Source of the DNA: Iamia sp963728655
GTDB taxonomy: Bacteria > Actinomycetota > Acidimicrobiia > Acidimicrobiales > Iamiaceae
NCBI GenBank assembly: GCA_963728655.1
Contig: CAVSLD010000002.1
Span: 620,001 to 684,000, forward strand
Direction: 5' to 3'
Length of the DNA stretch: 64,000 nucleotides
Below are positions 44,817 to 53,501 of this stretch, one piece after another. The position numbers and the translations under genes are program-made. Numbering within the stretch: the stretch's first letter is position 1; each line of letters starts with the position of its first letter. The notes under the pieces are model-generated. The model was not told where the DNA came from. It saw only the letters and a list, made by a program, of their open reading frames with translations, and ran no database searches.

Positions 44817-46100
44817 GTGTCGTCGACGGTGAGCCCGTCGCCCCGCGCCGTCGCGGTCGCCGCCGTCCTCGCCGGGTCCCTGGTGGTCGTGCCCTGGCCG
44901 GTCGTGCTGCTCCTGGCCCTCGCCGCCACCGCGGCGGTGGCCGTCGACGCGGCCCACGCCCGCCGCCCGCTCCATGTGACCCGGACCGTCCCCGCCCGCC
45001 TGGCCCGGGGCGTGCCGGCCCGGCTCGCGGTGCGGGTCGAGGGGGCCGGGGCCCGCCGGGTGCGGGTGCGCCAGCCCCGCCTCCCGGACCTGTGGTGCGA
45101 GCCGGCCGAGGGCGACGGGGGTCTCGACGCCGAGGTGGTCGCCCACCGGCGGGGCCACCACCGACTGCCCCCGGTCGCCGTCCGCGCCACGGGTCCGCTG
45201 GGCCTGGGGCGGTGGGACCACCGGGGCACCGGTCCGGCGGAGGTCGACGTCGACCCCGACCTGCCCGCCGCCCGCCGTCTGGCCATGGCCGTCCGCCAGG
45301 CCCGCTTCCGGGACCCGGGCCTGCGGCGCCGGGGCGCGGTGGGGCTGGGCACCGACTTCGATCGCCTGCGCGACTACCAGCCCGACGACGACGTCCGCCA
45401 CGTCAACTGGGTGGCCACCGCCCGCCGGGGCCGTCCCCTGACCAACCAGTACCGGGAGGACACCGAGCGCGACGTGGTGGCCCTGGTCGACCTGGGGCGG
45501 TTGATGGCGGCGCCGGTCGACGGCGCCGCCGAGCCGGGGGCACGCACGCGCCTCGACGTGGCCATCGACGCCGCCGCCGCCCTGGCCGCGGTGGCCGACG
45601 CGGTCGGCGACCGCATCGGTGCCGTCGCCTTCGACGACGAGGTCCGGGCCCGCGTCCGGCCTCGGCGGGCCTCGGGGGCGGCGGTGGTGCGGGCCCTCCA
45701 CGCCCTGGAGCCCCGCCCCGTCGACAGCGACCCGGAGCTGGCGTTCCGCGCCGTGGGCACCACCAAGCGGGCCCTGGTGGTGGTGCTCACCGACCTGGTC
45801 GACCCGGCCGCGGCGGCCGCCCTGCTCGATGCGGTGCCCGTCCTGGTCCGCCGCCACGCGGTGGTCGTGGCCTCCAGCACCGACCTCGACCTGGCTGCCG
45901 TCGTCGCCGCCGACCCGGGCCCGCCGTCGTCGGAGGCCGCGCTGCGGCGGGCCGTGGCCTCCCGGGTCCTGGCCGCCCGGGACCGGGCCGCGGCCGAGAT
46001 CACCCGGCGGGGCGCGACGGTGGTCGAGGCCGCACCCGACCGGCTCCCGGCCGCGGTGGTGGCGGCCTACCTCGACGCCAAGGCCGCGGCCCGGCTCTGA
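44817..46100 (+). CDS. DUF58 domain-containing protein (MoxR partner)
   Basis: 427 residues: two N-terminal helices (about 10-45), a beta-rich middle (about 50-150) and the DUF58 motif GLGTDFDRLRDYQPDDDVRH followed by VNWVATARRGRPLTNQYRED. A vWA-like domain follows with VVALVDLGRLMAAP; the metal-site DxSxS is here Asp-Leu-Gly, so it may be degenerate. The start is GTG 44817 (GTG 44829 is an alternative). Its 3' end overlaps the convergent SpoIIM gene by 34 bases. Confidence 0.85.
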   Translation: MSSTVSPSPRAVAVAAVLAGSLVVVPWPVVLLLALAATAAVAVDAAHARRPLHVTRTVPARLARGVPARLAVRVEGAGARRVRVRQPRLPDLWCEPAEGDGGLDAEVVAHRRGHHRLPPVAVRATGPLGLGRWDHRGTGPAEVDVDPDLPAARRLAMAVRQARFRDPGLRRRGAVGLGTDFDRLRDYQPDDDVRHVNWVATARRGRPLTNQYREDTERDVVALVDLGRLMAAPVDGAAEPGARTRLDVAIDAAAALAAVADAVGDRIGAVAFDDEVRARVRPRRASGAAVVRALHALEPRPVDSDPELAFRAVGTTKRALVVVLTDLVDPAAAAALLDAVPVLVRRHAVVVASSTDLDLAAVVAADPGPPSSEAALRRAVASRVLAARDRAAAEITRRGATVVEAAPDRLPAAVVAAYLDAKAAARL

Positions 46101-47112
46101 ACGCCCTCCGTGCCGTCGGGGGCGCGCCGCCCGCGGACCGCGACGAGCACCCAGAAGGGGCCGGCCACCAGGACGCCGACGGCCGCCGCGGCCGCCGGCG
46201 GCAGGCCCGTCGGGGTGACGAAGCCCTCCACCAGCCCGGTGGGCACCAGCCAGAGGGCGATGCCCAGGGCCACCTCGGCCGCGCCCCGCATCTCCTCCAC
46301 CAGCACCTCGCCCCGGGGTCGGTGCCCGGGCGCCACCAGGCCCCGGCCCACCCGCAGGCCGGCGGCGCCGGCCACGGTGACCAGGCTCAGCTCCAGCAGC
46401 CCGTGGGGCGCGAAGTAGGTCACGGCCAGACCACCCAGGCCGTGGGCGGTGAACAGGCCCACCACCACCCCGACCACGAGGCCGTTGTAGGCCAGCAGGG
46501 CGGCGGTGGCCAGCCCCCCGGTGATCCCGCCGGCGAGGCACAGCAGCGCGACGCGGATGTTGTTGGTGAAGATCTGGGTCGACACCGAGGCGCTGTCGCT
46601 GGCGGTGAGGTCGCGGTCGCCTCCGCCGCCCTGCTCGGCCGACTCGGCCGCGCCCTGGGCGATGGGGCTGACCTGGGCGACCCGCGCGGCCGTGGCCGGG
46701 TCGTGGTGGGCCCACGCCCCGAGCGCCAGCATCGGCCCCCACAGCAGCACGGCGGCGGCGAGCAGGGCCCGGGGCCGCTCCCGCACCCGCACGTAGATCC
46801 CGGTCGTGAGCCAGTGGCGCAGCGACGCCCGCCGGTCGGGGGTGCGGTAGACGAGGCCTCGGGCCCGACGGACCAGGGCGTCGAGCTCGCCGACCACGGG
46901 ATCGCCGGGCCAGCGCTGTCGCGCCCGGGCCAGGTCGGCCGCCGCAGCCCGGTAGCCCTCGCCCAGGGCCAGCACCTCGTCGGGGTCGAGGCGGTCGAGC
47001 GAGCCCCCGGCCCGGGCCACCAGGTCGGTGAGGCGGGCCCACCCGGACGTGCGCTCGGCGATGAAGCGCTCCACGCCGCGCAGGGGCGCGGGACGTCGTC
47101 GGTGGCGGCCAC
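46067..47112 (-). CDS. Stage II sporulation protein M (SpoIIM)-like membrane protein, N-terminal frameshift
   Basis: An integral membrane protein of the SpoIIM family, which in non-sporulating actinobacteria co-occurs with MoxR, DUF58 and RDD genes. A cytoplasmic helical N-terminus (VERFIAERTSGWARLTDLVA) precedes helices such as RALLAAAVLLWGPMLALGAW and VALLCLAGGITGGLATAALL. The conserved QIFTNNIRVALL and TYFAPHGLLELSLVTVAG are present. I infer a start at GTG 47112 (AATDDVP...) with one base lost in a C run near 47090; GTG 47074 in the main frame is the conservative alternative. Confidence 0.8.
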
Positions 47113-47265
47113 CCCTCCATCCTCGCGGCCCCGAGCCGTCGGGCGGCGCGCTCCGTCGACGGGGCGACGAGCCGTCGGCGGTGAGGGTGCCCCGGGGAGG
47201 GCGCACCCTCACGTCGGGGCGCCGATCGGCCGATGATGGGGGTGCACCCGATCCGAGGAGGACCC

Positions 47266-47682
47266 GTGGACCCCGACGCAGCGCAGCCGCCAGAGGCCGG
47301 GCCGGCGGGTGCGGCCCCGGCCCCGGAGCGGACCGCCCTCGTCCACGACGTGGCGGGCGCGCTGTCTGCGGGCGACCGTGACATCCTCGCCCTCGAGCTC
47401 GACCAGGGCCTCGACGAGGCCGAGGTGGCGGCGGTGCTCGGCACCAGCATCGCCGTCGCCCACCGGCGCCTGGCCCGCGCCCACGGGCACCTGGAGCGGG
47501 CCGTCCAGGTGCGCCTCCTTTGGGGAGCCGGGGCCACGGGCTGCCCTCGGCTCGACGTCGCCCTCCGCGTGGCCGGGGCGCGTCGCTTCGGGCCCCGAGC
47601 GGCCCGGGCCATCACCGTCCACCTCACCACCTGCGAGCGGTGTGCCCACACCGGCGGTGCGGGCTCGGCGACGGCCGCCTGA
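47266..47682 (+). CDS. Sigma-70 region-4-like DNA-binding protein with zinc-finger-like tail
   Basis: 138 residues. Residues about 35-80 form a sigma-4 helix-turn-helix (LSAGDRDILALELDQGLDEA then VAAVLGTSIAVAHRRLARAH). The C-terminal part has Cys-Pro and HLTTCERC, i.e. His-x3-Cys-x2-Cys as in ZAS-type zinc motifs. There is no region 2, so it cannot act as a normal sigma factor. The start GTG 47266 follows a strong CGAGGAGG ribosome site; an upstream GTG/ATG is less likely. It precedes the RDD gene by 30 bases and may regulate this locus. Confidence 0.72.
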   Translation: MDPDAAQPPEAGPAGAAPAPERTALVHDVAGALSAGDRDILALELDQGLDEAEVAAVLGTSIAVAHRRLARAHGHLERAVQVRLLWGAGATGCPRLDVALRVAGARRFGPRAARAITVHLTTCERCAHTGGAGSATAA

Positions 47683-47699
47683 CCCCGGCGACCGGTCGG

Positions 47700-47705
47700 T
47701 AGCGT
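47700..47705 (+). promoter_or_regulatory. Leaderless -10 (TAGCGT) for the RDD gene
   Basis: Spacer of 7 bases to GTG 47713; favours this start over GTG 47704. Confidence 0.4.
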
Positions 47706-47712
47706 GCCGCCG

Positions 47713-48469
47713 GTGGAGATCGAGGACCGGCTCACCGTGGCGACCCCCGAGGGGGTCGACCTCCACCTGGTGGTGGCCGGCCTGGGCTCGCGCTTCATGT
47801 CGTGCGCGGTCGACACCGTGCTGGAGCTGGTGGTGCTCGTCCCCCTCCTGCTGGCCGCGGGGCGGCTGGGGGGAGCGGGCGGGCCCGCGCTGGCCGCGGT
47901 CTCGGTGCTCGTCGTGTTCGTCGCCGCACCGGCGGCCTTCGACGCCTTCGGCGGCGGGCGCACACCGGGACGGCGCCTCGCCGGGCTGCAGCTGGTCGGC
48001 GACGACGGGGGGACGCGTCACCCTGGTGCCGGCAGCGGTGCGCAACGTGGTCCGTCTGGTCGACTTCCTGCCCTCGCTCTACTCGGTCGGCGTGGTCGCC
48101 GTGCTCGCCACCCGCCACCACCAGCGCCTGGGCGACCTGGCCGCCGGGACCCTCGTGGTGCGGACCGGGGCGGTGGGGCGGCGGGCGCCGGTCGTGGTGC
48201 CCGGTGCGGCGCGACCGGTGCCGGCACCCGACCCGGGTGGAGCGGCACCCGTCGGGGGCTGGGACCTGACCGGCGTGTCGAGCGACGACGAGGCCGTGGT
48301 GCGGGCGTTCCTGGCCCGGCGCGACGGCCTCGACCCGGCGGCCCGGGCACGGGTCGCGTCGCAGCTGGCCGGCCGCCTGGCCCCGCTGGTGCGGGGGCCC
48401 GACCGCACCGCCGGCGACGAGGCCTTCCTCGAGCAGGTCCTGGCCGCCCGGGAGGCCCGGGCCCGGTAG
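47713..48469 (+). CDS. RDD family membrane protein, one frameshift in a G run
   Basis: About 251 residues. The RDD core: VVAGLGSRFMSCAVDTVLEL (Arg and Asp of the first helix), GGGRTPGRRLAGLQLVGDDG after helix 2, and NVVRLVDFLPSLYSVGVVAV with the last Asp. A cytoplasmic C-terminal tail (about 160-251) ends in Ala/Arg-rich helices. The frame changes at about 48010 inside six consecutive G residues; with five G the reading GDDGGRVTLVPAAVRNVV is continuous. The span is one base over a multiple of three. It is part of the SpoIIM/RDD set divergent from the MoxR genes. Confidence 0.83.
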
Positions 48470-48595
48470 GGCGCGTCACGCGGACATCACCTCAGCCCCT
48501 CTCGAGTGCCCTCGATGTTTGTGGCGGACCGGCAGCGGGCACCGTCGTGCCGGCTCTTCCCCCCGAGACCGGCACCCGTCCCGGAGGGAGGCCCC

Positions 48596-49006
48596 GTGGC
48601 CCCGACCCCCGCCCACCTGCGCGCCGCGGCCGACGGCCTGCGCCGCACCGCCCGCCGCCTCGACGTCGAGCTGGCGCCCCTGGTGGCCCTCGGTGACCAC
48701 CGGACCTGGGAGGGCCCGGCCGCCACCGCCCACCGCCGGGCCGCGGCCGACGCCGACGCCCGCCGGGCGGGCGCCACCGCCGGGCTGCGCGCCGTGGCCG
48801 CCCGCCTCGACCAGCGGGCCGACGAGGCGGAGGCGGCCGAGGAGCGGGCCGCGGAGGAGGCCAGGAGGGCCCGGCAGCTCCGCCGGGCCGACCACGGCCT
48901 CGGGCCCCGGCGGGTGCCTGACGCCCGCGACCGTCGGCGGCCCGACCTCCTCCGCCCGGGGTCCGACGTCTCGGGCCTCCTCACCGGTGGAGGCGACGGT
49001 GGCTGA
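48596..49006 (+). CDS. WXG100-like small helical protein
   Basis: 136 residues, almost entirely helical and rich in Ala/Arg/Glu, with a central turn HRTWEGPAA that carries a Trp-x-Gly motif at about residue 42-44: the helix-WXG-helix layout of ESAT-6/WXG100 proteins. The tail (RRVPDARDRRRPDLLRPG, ending LLTGGGDGG) is disordered. GTG 48596 follows GGAGGGAGG. It overlaps the next gene by 8 bases, so the two are probably made together. No type VII ATPase is in the window, so secretion is only a hypothesis. Confidence 0.6.
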   Translation: MAPTPAHLRAAADGLRRTARRLDVELAPLVALGDHRTWEGPAATAHRRAAADADARRAGATAGLRAVAARLDQRADEAEAAEERAAEEARRARQLRRADHGLGPRRVPDARDRRRPDLLRPGSDVSGLLTGGGDGG

Positions 49007-50111
49007 CCCCGGCGTGGTGGCCCTCGACCCGGTCCGCCTGGCCTCGCTGGAGGCCGCCCTCCGCGACGGTGCCGACCGCTGCGGTCGGGGGGCTGGCGCG
49101 GTCGTCACCGACCTGGCCGGCACCGGCGAGGCCGCCCCTGGCGCGGTGGGGGACCTCGAGGCGCTGGCGGGGTGGTGCCGGGTGCAGGCCGACGGGGTCC
49201 GGTGGCGCCGCCGGGCCGTCGAGGCCCTCCCCGTGGCCCTCCCCCTCCCGGCCTGGCCGCGGGGCGGTGCCGCCCTGGCCCGGTCGCGCGCCTCGGTGTG
49301 GGCCGACCGACTGGCCGAGGCCCTGGCCGGCCGGCCCCCGGACTGGGAGGTGCTGAGCCCGGTGCTGGCCCAGGTCCGCCGGGGCCTCGACGACCCCGCC
49401 TTCGTGGCCGGCCTGGCCGATCGGCTGGGACCGACGGCGCTCCTGCGGCTCGGGATCGACGTGGAGCGCAGCGTCGCGGCCGGCCCGGACGTCGACGCAC
49501 CCGAGGCGCGGGCCGGCCGGATGGCGGTCGAGGAGCTGTGGGGCCGGGTGCGGCGACCAGAGGGCGCCGAGGACCCGGCCTGGGATGCGCTGGCGGCCGT
49601 CGCCCGGGTGCCCGACGAGGCGACGGCGGCGCGGGCGGTCGCGGGCGTCCGGGCCCTGGCCGACACCCCCGCGGCCCCGGCGCCCGGCCCCGGGGTCGCC
49701 GTCCCTCGGGACGTCGGGCTGGTCGCCGACACCGCCTCCGGGGTGCTCGGCGCCCTCCGCACCCTGCGGTCTGGAGGGTCGGTGTCCGTGTCCCCCACGG
49801 CTGTCATCGACCTGGTCGGCGACCTGGCCGCCCTGGCCGACGATCCCGACGAGATCGACGTTCTGTCGACGATCGCCGACGGCCTGCGCATGGTGGCGCC
49901 GTTCCTCGGCCCCGCAGCCGTCGCCGGGTTCGGGGCCGCCGCCATCGTGTCCTTCGCGGCGTGGGCCGCGTCCCACGACCTGCCCGACGACGACCGCGAC
50001 GTGCGGCGCGACGACCGCGGCAACGGTGCGCGCGCGCTACCCGAGCGGGAGCGCGAGCAACCCGGACGTCGACACGGCAGGGGTGCCGCTGGCGGGGTAC
50101 GCCTGAGCTAG
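48999..50111 (+). CDS. Uncharacterised helical protein paired with the WXG100-like gene (DUF6571-like)
   Basis: 370 residues. The N-terminal third (LDPVRLASLEAALRDGADRC) resembles WXG-partner helices. The middle contains DDPAFVAGLADRLGPTALLR, a pattern seen in DUF6571-type proteins near type VII secretion loci. The C-terminal region has a predicted helical hairpin (VAPFLGPAAVAGFGAAAIVS) that could insert in a membrane, then a charged tail (PDDDRDVRRDDRGNGARALP). GTG 48999 has GGAGG six bases upstream and overlaps the preceding stop by 8 bases. The family assignment rests on pattern only. Confidence 0.5.
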   Translation: MADPGVVALDPVRLASLEAALRDGADRCGRGAGAVVTDLAGTGEAAPGAVGDLEALAGWCRVQADGVRWRRRAVEALPVALPLPAWPRGGAALARSRASVWADRLAEALAGRPPDWEVLSPVLAQVRRGLDDPAFVAGLADRLGPTALLRLGIDVERSVAAGPDVDAPEARAGRMAVEELWGRVRRPEGAEDPAWDALAAVARVPDEATAARAVAGVRALADTPAAPAPGPGVAVPRDVGLVADTASGVLGALRTLRSGGSVSVSPTAVIDLVGDLAALADDPDEIDVLSTIADGLRMVAPFLGPAAVAGFGAAAIVSFAAWAASHDLPDDDRDVRRDDRGNGARALPEREREQPGRRHGRGAAGGVRLS

Positions 50112-50734
50112 GCCGCGCCCCGCACCGAGGCTGCGACCATCGTCCACGGGAAGGGGGCGTGCACCTGGCGCACGGTGAAGGTCGTGCCGACGGTCTGGGC
50201 GAAGCCCTTCTTCGACCAGTGGTTGATGTGGCCCGGGGTGTTGCCCAGGTCCCGCAGGTACTTGCCCCGGGCCATGTTGGCCACCGACCAGATCCGCTCC
50301 CGCGGCACCGACAGCACCACGTCGCGCCGACACACCCGGTCCAGCTCGGCCAGGGCGCCGATGGGGTCGGGCACGTGCTCGAGGACCTCGATGGCGAGGA
50401 CCAGGTCGAAGCTGTCGTCGGGGAAGGGCAGCCGGCAGATGTCGGCGAAGGCACCGTTGTGGGCGCCGCCGACCCAGTGGGCGGCCAGCTCGTGGTCGGG
50501 CAGGTCGATGCCGGCGATGGGGACCTCGGGCCAGCGGGCCCGGAGCCGCTCGGACACCTCGCCCTCGCCCACGCCCACCTCCAGCACCGCCGACGGCGCC
50601 ACGTCGGGCAGGGCGGTCTCGAGGGCGGCGAAGAAGCCGTCCATGAGGCGCCGCTCGATGGGGTTCTGGCTGGCGTACTTGTCGTAGGTGTTGCCGGTGG
50701 GGACGGCCTCGTCGGTGGGGGCGGCGCTGCTCAC
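50108..50734 (-). CDS. Class I SAM-dependent methyltransferase
   Basis: 208 residues. Motif I: AVLEVGVGEGEVSERLRARW; acidic loop IAGIDLPDHEL; motif around LPFPDDSFDLVLAIEVLEHV, typical of UbiE/Methyltransf_11 enzymes. The N-terminal NTYDKYASQNPIERRLMDGF is common in methyltransferases of glycan or lipid clusters. GTG 50734 overlaps the GT2 stop (GTGA). It is the last gene of the meaB operon. Its TAG stop and the convergent gene's TAG share the CTAG at 50108-50111. Confidence 0.85.
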   Translation of the reverse strand: MSSAAPTDEAVPTGNTYDKYASQNPIERRLMDGFFAALETALPDVAPSAVLEVGVGEGEVSERLRARWPEVPIAGIDLPDHELAAHWVGGAHNGAFADICRLPFPDDSFDLVLAIEVLEHVPDPIGALAELDRVCRRDVVLSVPRERIWSVANMARGKYLRDLGNTPGHINHWSKKGFAQTVGTTFTVRQVHAPFPWTMVAASVRGAA

Positions 50735-51774
50735 CCCACCGCCTCCTCGGCCGGCCGGGCCGCGGTCGCCGAGCGCCGGGACGGGTGGCCGGCCGGGACG
50801 GTGGGCGCGGCGTCGCGGGTGCACCCCGCTGCGGGCTGCACCTCGTGGGTGGCCCTGGTGGCCCGGCCGATGAGGTCGGCCAGCATCCCGATCACGAACA
50901 CCTGGAAGGCGACCATGAGGATGAGCAGCGTGTTGATGGCCACCCGGAAGTCGTTGGTGCTGACGTCGTAGATCAGCTTGGCCAGGCCGATGAAGGTGAA
51001 GAGGAACCCGATCGGCAGGAACACCCGGAAGGGGTCGAACGAGAGGGTCATGCGGATGACCTGGAGCAGGTAGCGACGGGTGTCCTTGGACCAGTGGAAC
51101 TTCGAGGTCCCGGCCCGCTCGGAGTAGGTGATGGGCCAGTACCTCACCGTGTAGCCGTGGGCCAGGAAGGTGAGGGTGATGGTCGTGACGCAGCTGAAGC
51201 CGGGGGGGAGCTGGCTGACGTACTGGAGGGCCACGTCGCGGCGGAAGGCCCGCATGCCCGAGTTGAGGTCGGGGATGGGGGTCTGCACCAGGTAGGACGC
51301 CAGGCGGCGGATGAAGGCCTTGGCCGGGACGCGGAACGCCTTGTGGGTGCCCTCCTCGGAGGTGCGGGCGCCCACGACCTGGTCGTAGCCGTCCAGCTGG
51401 GCGATCAGCTCGGGGATGAGGTCGTTGGGGTACGACATGTCGACGTCGGTCCAGACGACGATGCGACCCCGGGCCGCCCGGGTGCCGTACTTGCGGGCCG
51501 ACCCGGAGCCCCGGTTGGTGAGGAACTGGATGAGGCGGATGCCCTCCACCTCGCGCAGGGCCTCGCCGGAGCCGTCGTCGGAGCCGTCGTCGATGACGAT
51601 GATCTCGTAGGAGTGCACCGAGGCGTCCATGGCGGCCCGGATGCGGTCGATCTCCTGCTGGAGGTGGCCCCTCTCGTTGTAGACGGGCAGCACGATGCTG
51701 ACGTCGAGCTCGTCGGGTCCCACCGGGACGTCGAGACCGTCGTCCGGCCCGACCGTGACCGCAGGCGTGTCCAT
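50731..51774 (-). CDS. GT2 polyprenyl-phosphate glycosyltransferase (DPM1/GtrB-like) with C-terminal helices
   Basis: 347 residues. Transfers a sugar to polyprenyl phosphate. Catalytic GT-A domain: VSIVLPVYNERGHLQQEIDR, IIVIDDGSDDGSGEALR, GSGSARKYGTRAARGRIVVW and the TDVDMSYP metal site. A C-terminal pair of helices (VFLPIGFLFTFIGLAKLIYD; TLLILMVAFQVFVIGMLADL) anchors it. The product could feed GT-C enzymes such as the DUF2142-like protein beside it. ATG 51774 is preceded by TAGCCT 8 bases away. Confidence 0.88.
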   Translation of the reverse strand: MDTPAVTVGPDDGLDVPVGPDELDVSIVLPVYNERGHLQQEIDRIRAAMDASVHSYEIIVIDDGSDDGSGEALREVEGIRLIQFLTNRGSGSARKYGTRAARGRIVVWTDVDMSYPNDLIPELIAQLDGYDQVVGARTSEEGTHKAFRVPAKAFIRRLASYLVQTPIPDLNSGMRAFRRDVALQYVSQLPPGFSCVTTITLTFLAHGYTVRYWPITYSERAGTSKFHWSKDTRRYLLQVIRMTLSFDPFRVFLPIGFLFTFIGLAKLIYDVSTNDFRVAINTLLILMVAFQVFVIGMLADLIGRATRATHEVQPAAGCTRDAAPTVPAGHPSRRSATAARPAEEAVG

Positions 51775-51782
51775 GGGCCGCG

Positions 51783-51788
51783 AGGCTA
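51783..51788 (-). promoter_or_regulatory. Leaderless -10 (TAGCCT) for the GT2 gene, containing the upstream gene's stop codon
   Basis: Spacer of 8 bases to ATG 51774. The TAG of the hexamer (51788-51786) is the stop codon of the DUF2142-like gene. Confidence 0.4.
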
Positions 51789-53501
51789 CCGGTCGCCCTC
51801 CGACGGCCGGGAACCCCCGTCTCGGGCCTGCACCCCCGCCCACGCCTCGCGCCCGACGACGAGGAGGGCCGCGGCCGCCGCCACCGCCCCGACCGCCGCG
51901 CCGACGAGGAGGGCGCGCCCAGGCCACGCGCTCCACGCCGCGAGGGCCCGCACCTCGCCCCGGAGGCCCTCGCCCGGCGCCCCCCAGAAGTCGTCGAGCA
52001 TGGTGGCGAAGCCGACGGCGTGGAGGACGAGGCCGGCGACCACCGCCACGGGCAGCGCCCACCGTCCCGCCAGGCGGCCCAGCCCGGAGGCGGACACCAC
52101 CAGCAGGGGCACGAGGACGGCGAACAGGTAGCGGCCCTGGATGAAGGGGGTCTGGCCGCTGCGGGCGTAGATGCTCCAGGCGTGCTGGACCACGAACGCA
52201 CCCAGCGCCAGGACCGGCACCAGGCCCACGGCCAGGTCGACCCGGCGCAGCCGGGGGGCGGGTCGCCACAGCCCGAGCACGACGGTGCCGACCAGGGCGA
52301 CGGTGGCCGCGGCCACCACGCCGAGCGGGATCCGCGCCGAGTACAGGCCGAACCAGCCCCAGAACCGCTCGGTGAAGAAGGCCCCGAAGCGACGGGCGAA
52401 GAACCCGAGGTCGGGTGAGAAGCCCGGCTGGGTGGGCACCAGCTGGTCCTCCAGCGACGGGGCGAAGGTCCCGGTGCGCACCCGGGTGCCGATCCACCAC
52501 CAGCCGCTGACCAGCGCGGCTCCCAGCCCGGCGGCGAGGCCGGCCCGCACGGTCCGCAGGTCGAAGCCGGCCATCGCCGGCTCCGAGGGGGTCGATGCCT
52601 GGGGGCCGGCCGCCCCCTCCCCGACGGCCCGCGCCCGGCGGTGGGCCGCCACCAGGTAGGCCACCGCCACCCACGGCAGCAGCAGCACGGCGAAGGCCTT
52701 GGTCAGCAGGGCCAGGCCGGTCACGAGGGCGACGAGGGCGGCGGTGCGGGCGCGGCGGTCGCCTCGCACGACCCCGGCGAGGAGCACGGCGAGGGCGGCG
52801 GCCAGGGCCGTCAGCAGGTTGTCGTTGTTGATGGTCGAGCCGATGTGGCTGAGCTGGGGCACCAGCAGGACCAGGGCGGCGGCGGTGGTGGCGGTGCCGC
52901 GCCGCGCCCCCAGCCGGTGGGCCGTGGCCCAGGCCGCCAGGGGCAACAGGACGACGAGGGCGGCGTTGACGATGCGCAGGACCCCGACCTCGGTCACCAG
53001 TGCCGGGGGCGAGGTGCCGGGCACCATGGCGCGCTCGACCCGCAGCACCAGGGCCATGGACTGGTAGTAGAGCGGCGGGTGCTGGGGCTGCTGGTTGAAG
53101 CTGCCCTCGGGGTCGTCGGCCGACCCGCCGAGGGCGTCGATGTCGAGGCGACCGGGCTTGGGCGGGGCATCGGCGGCCGTCTTGTCGGGGTTGCGGGCGT
53201 CGTCGCCGAAGTACGGGATGGCGACGCGCTTGACCGCGGCGGCGGTGCGGCGGCCGTCGTAGGACGGGTAGCGGGCGTCGTCGGCCAGGCGCAGCGCCAG
53301 GTCGGCGTGGACGAACTCGTCGGGGGCCAGGAACAGCGGCGCCGCCACCGACGACGTGACCAGCAGCACGCCGAACAGGGCGCACAGGGCCCACACGGCG
53401 GCGGGCACGGTCCGCAGCCCGCGGGGCGCGTCGGCGGCGGGCGGCGTCCGGTCCGGGGTGGCCGCGGGTGCGTCCCCGTCGGTCTCGTCGGTGCGGGTCA
53501 G
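51786..53501 (-). CDS. DUF2142-like polytopic membrane protein (probable GT-C glycosyltransferase)
   Basis: About 571 residues with 11-13 helices. The first external loop carries FLAPDEFVHADLALRLADDA with the Asp-Glu pair, and a later loop has FNQQPQHPPLYYQSMALVLR; both match the DUF2142/ArnT-like pattern. LTKAFAVLLLPWVAVAYLVA marks a central helix. The frame is intact. No ATG/GTG lies at the beginning: reading starts at CTG 53501, overlapping the meaB stop (CTGA), or at GTG 53408 just before the first helix. It probably uses polyprenyl-linked sugar made by the next gene. Confidence 0.75.
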   Translation of the reverse strand: MTRTDETDGDAPAATPDRTPPAADAPRGLRTVPAAVWALCALFGVLLVTSSVAAPLFLAPDEFVHADLALRLADDARYPSYDGRRTAAAVKRVAIPYFGDDARNPDKTAADAPPKPGRLDIDALGGSADDPEGSFNQQPQHPPLYYQSMALVLRVERAMVPGTSPPALVTEVGVLRIVNAALVVLLPLAAWATAHRLGARRGTATTAAALVLLVPQLSHIGSTINNDNLLTALAAALAVLLAGVVRGDRRARTAALVALVTGLALLTKAFAVLLLPWVAVAYLVAAHRRARAVGEGAAGPQASTPSEPAMAGFDLRTVRAGLAAGLGAALVSGWWWIGTRVRTGTFAPSLEDQLVPTQPGFSPDLGFFARRFGAFFTERFWGWFGLYSARIPLGVVAAATVALVGTVVLGLWRPAPRLRRVDLAVGLVPVLALGAFVVQHAWSIYARSGQTPFIQGRYLFAVLVPLLVVSASGLGRLAGRWALPVAVVAGLVLHAVGFATMLDDFWGAPGEGLRGEVRALAAWSAWPGRALLVGAAVGAVAAAAALLVVGREAWAGVQARDGGSRPSEGDR

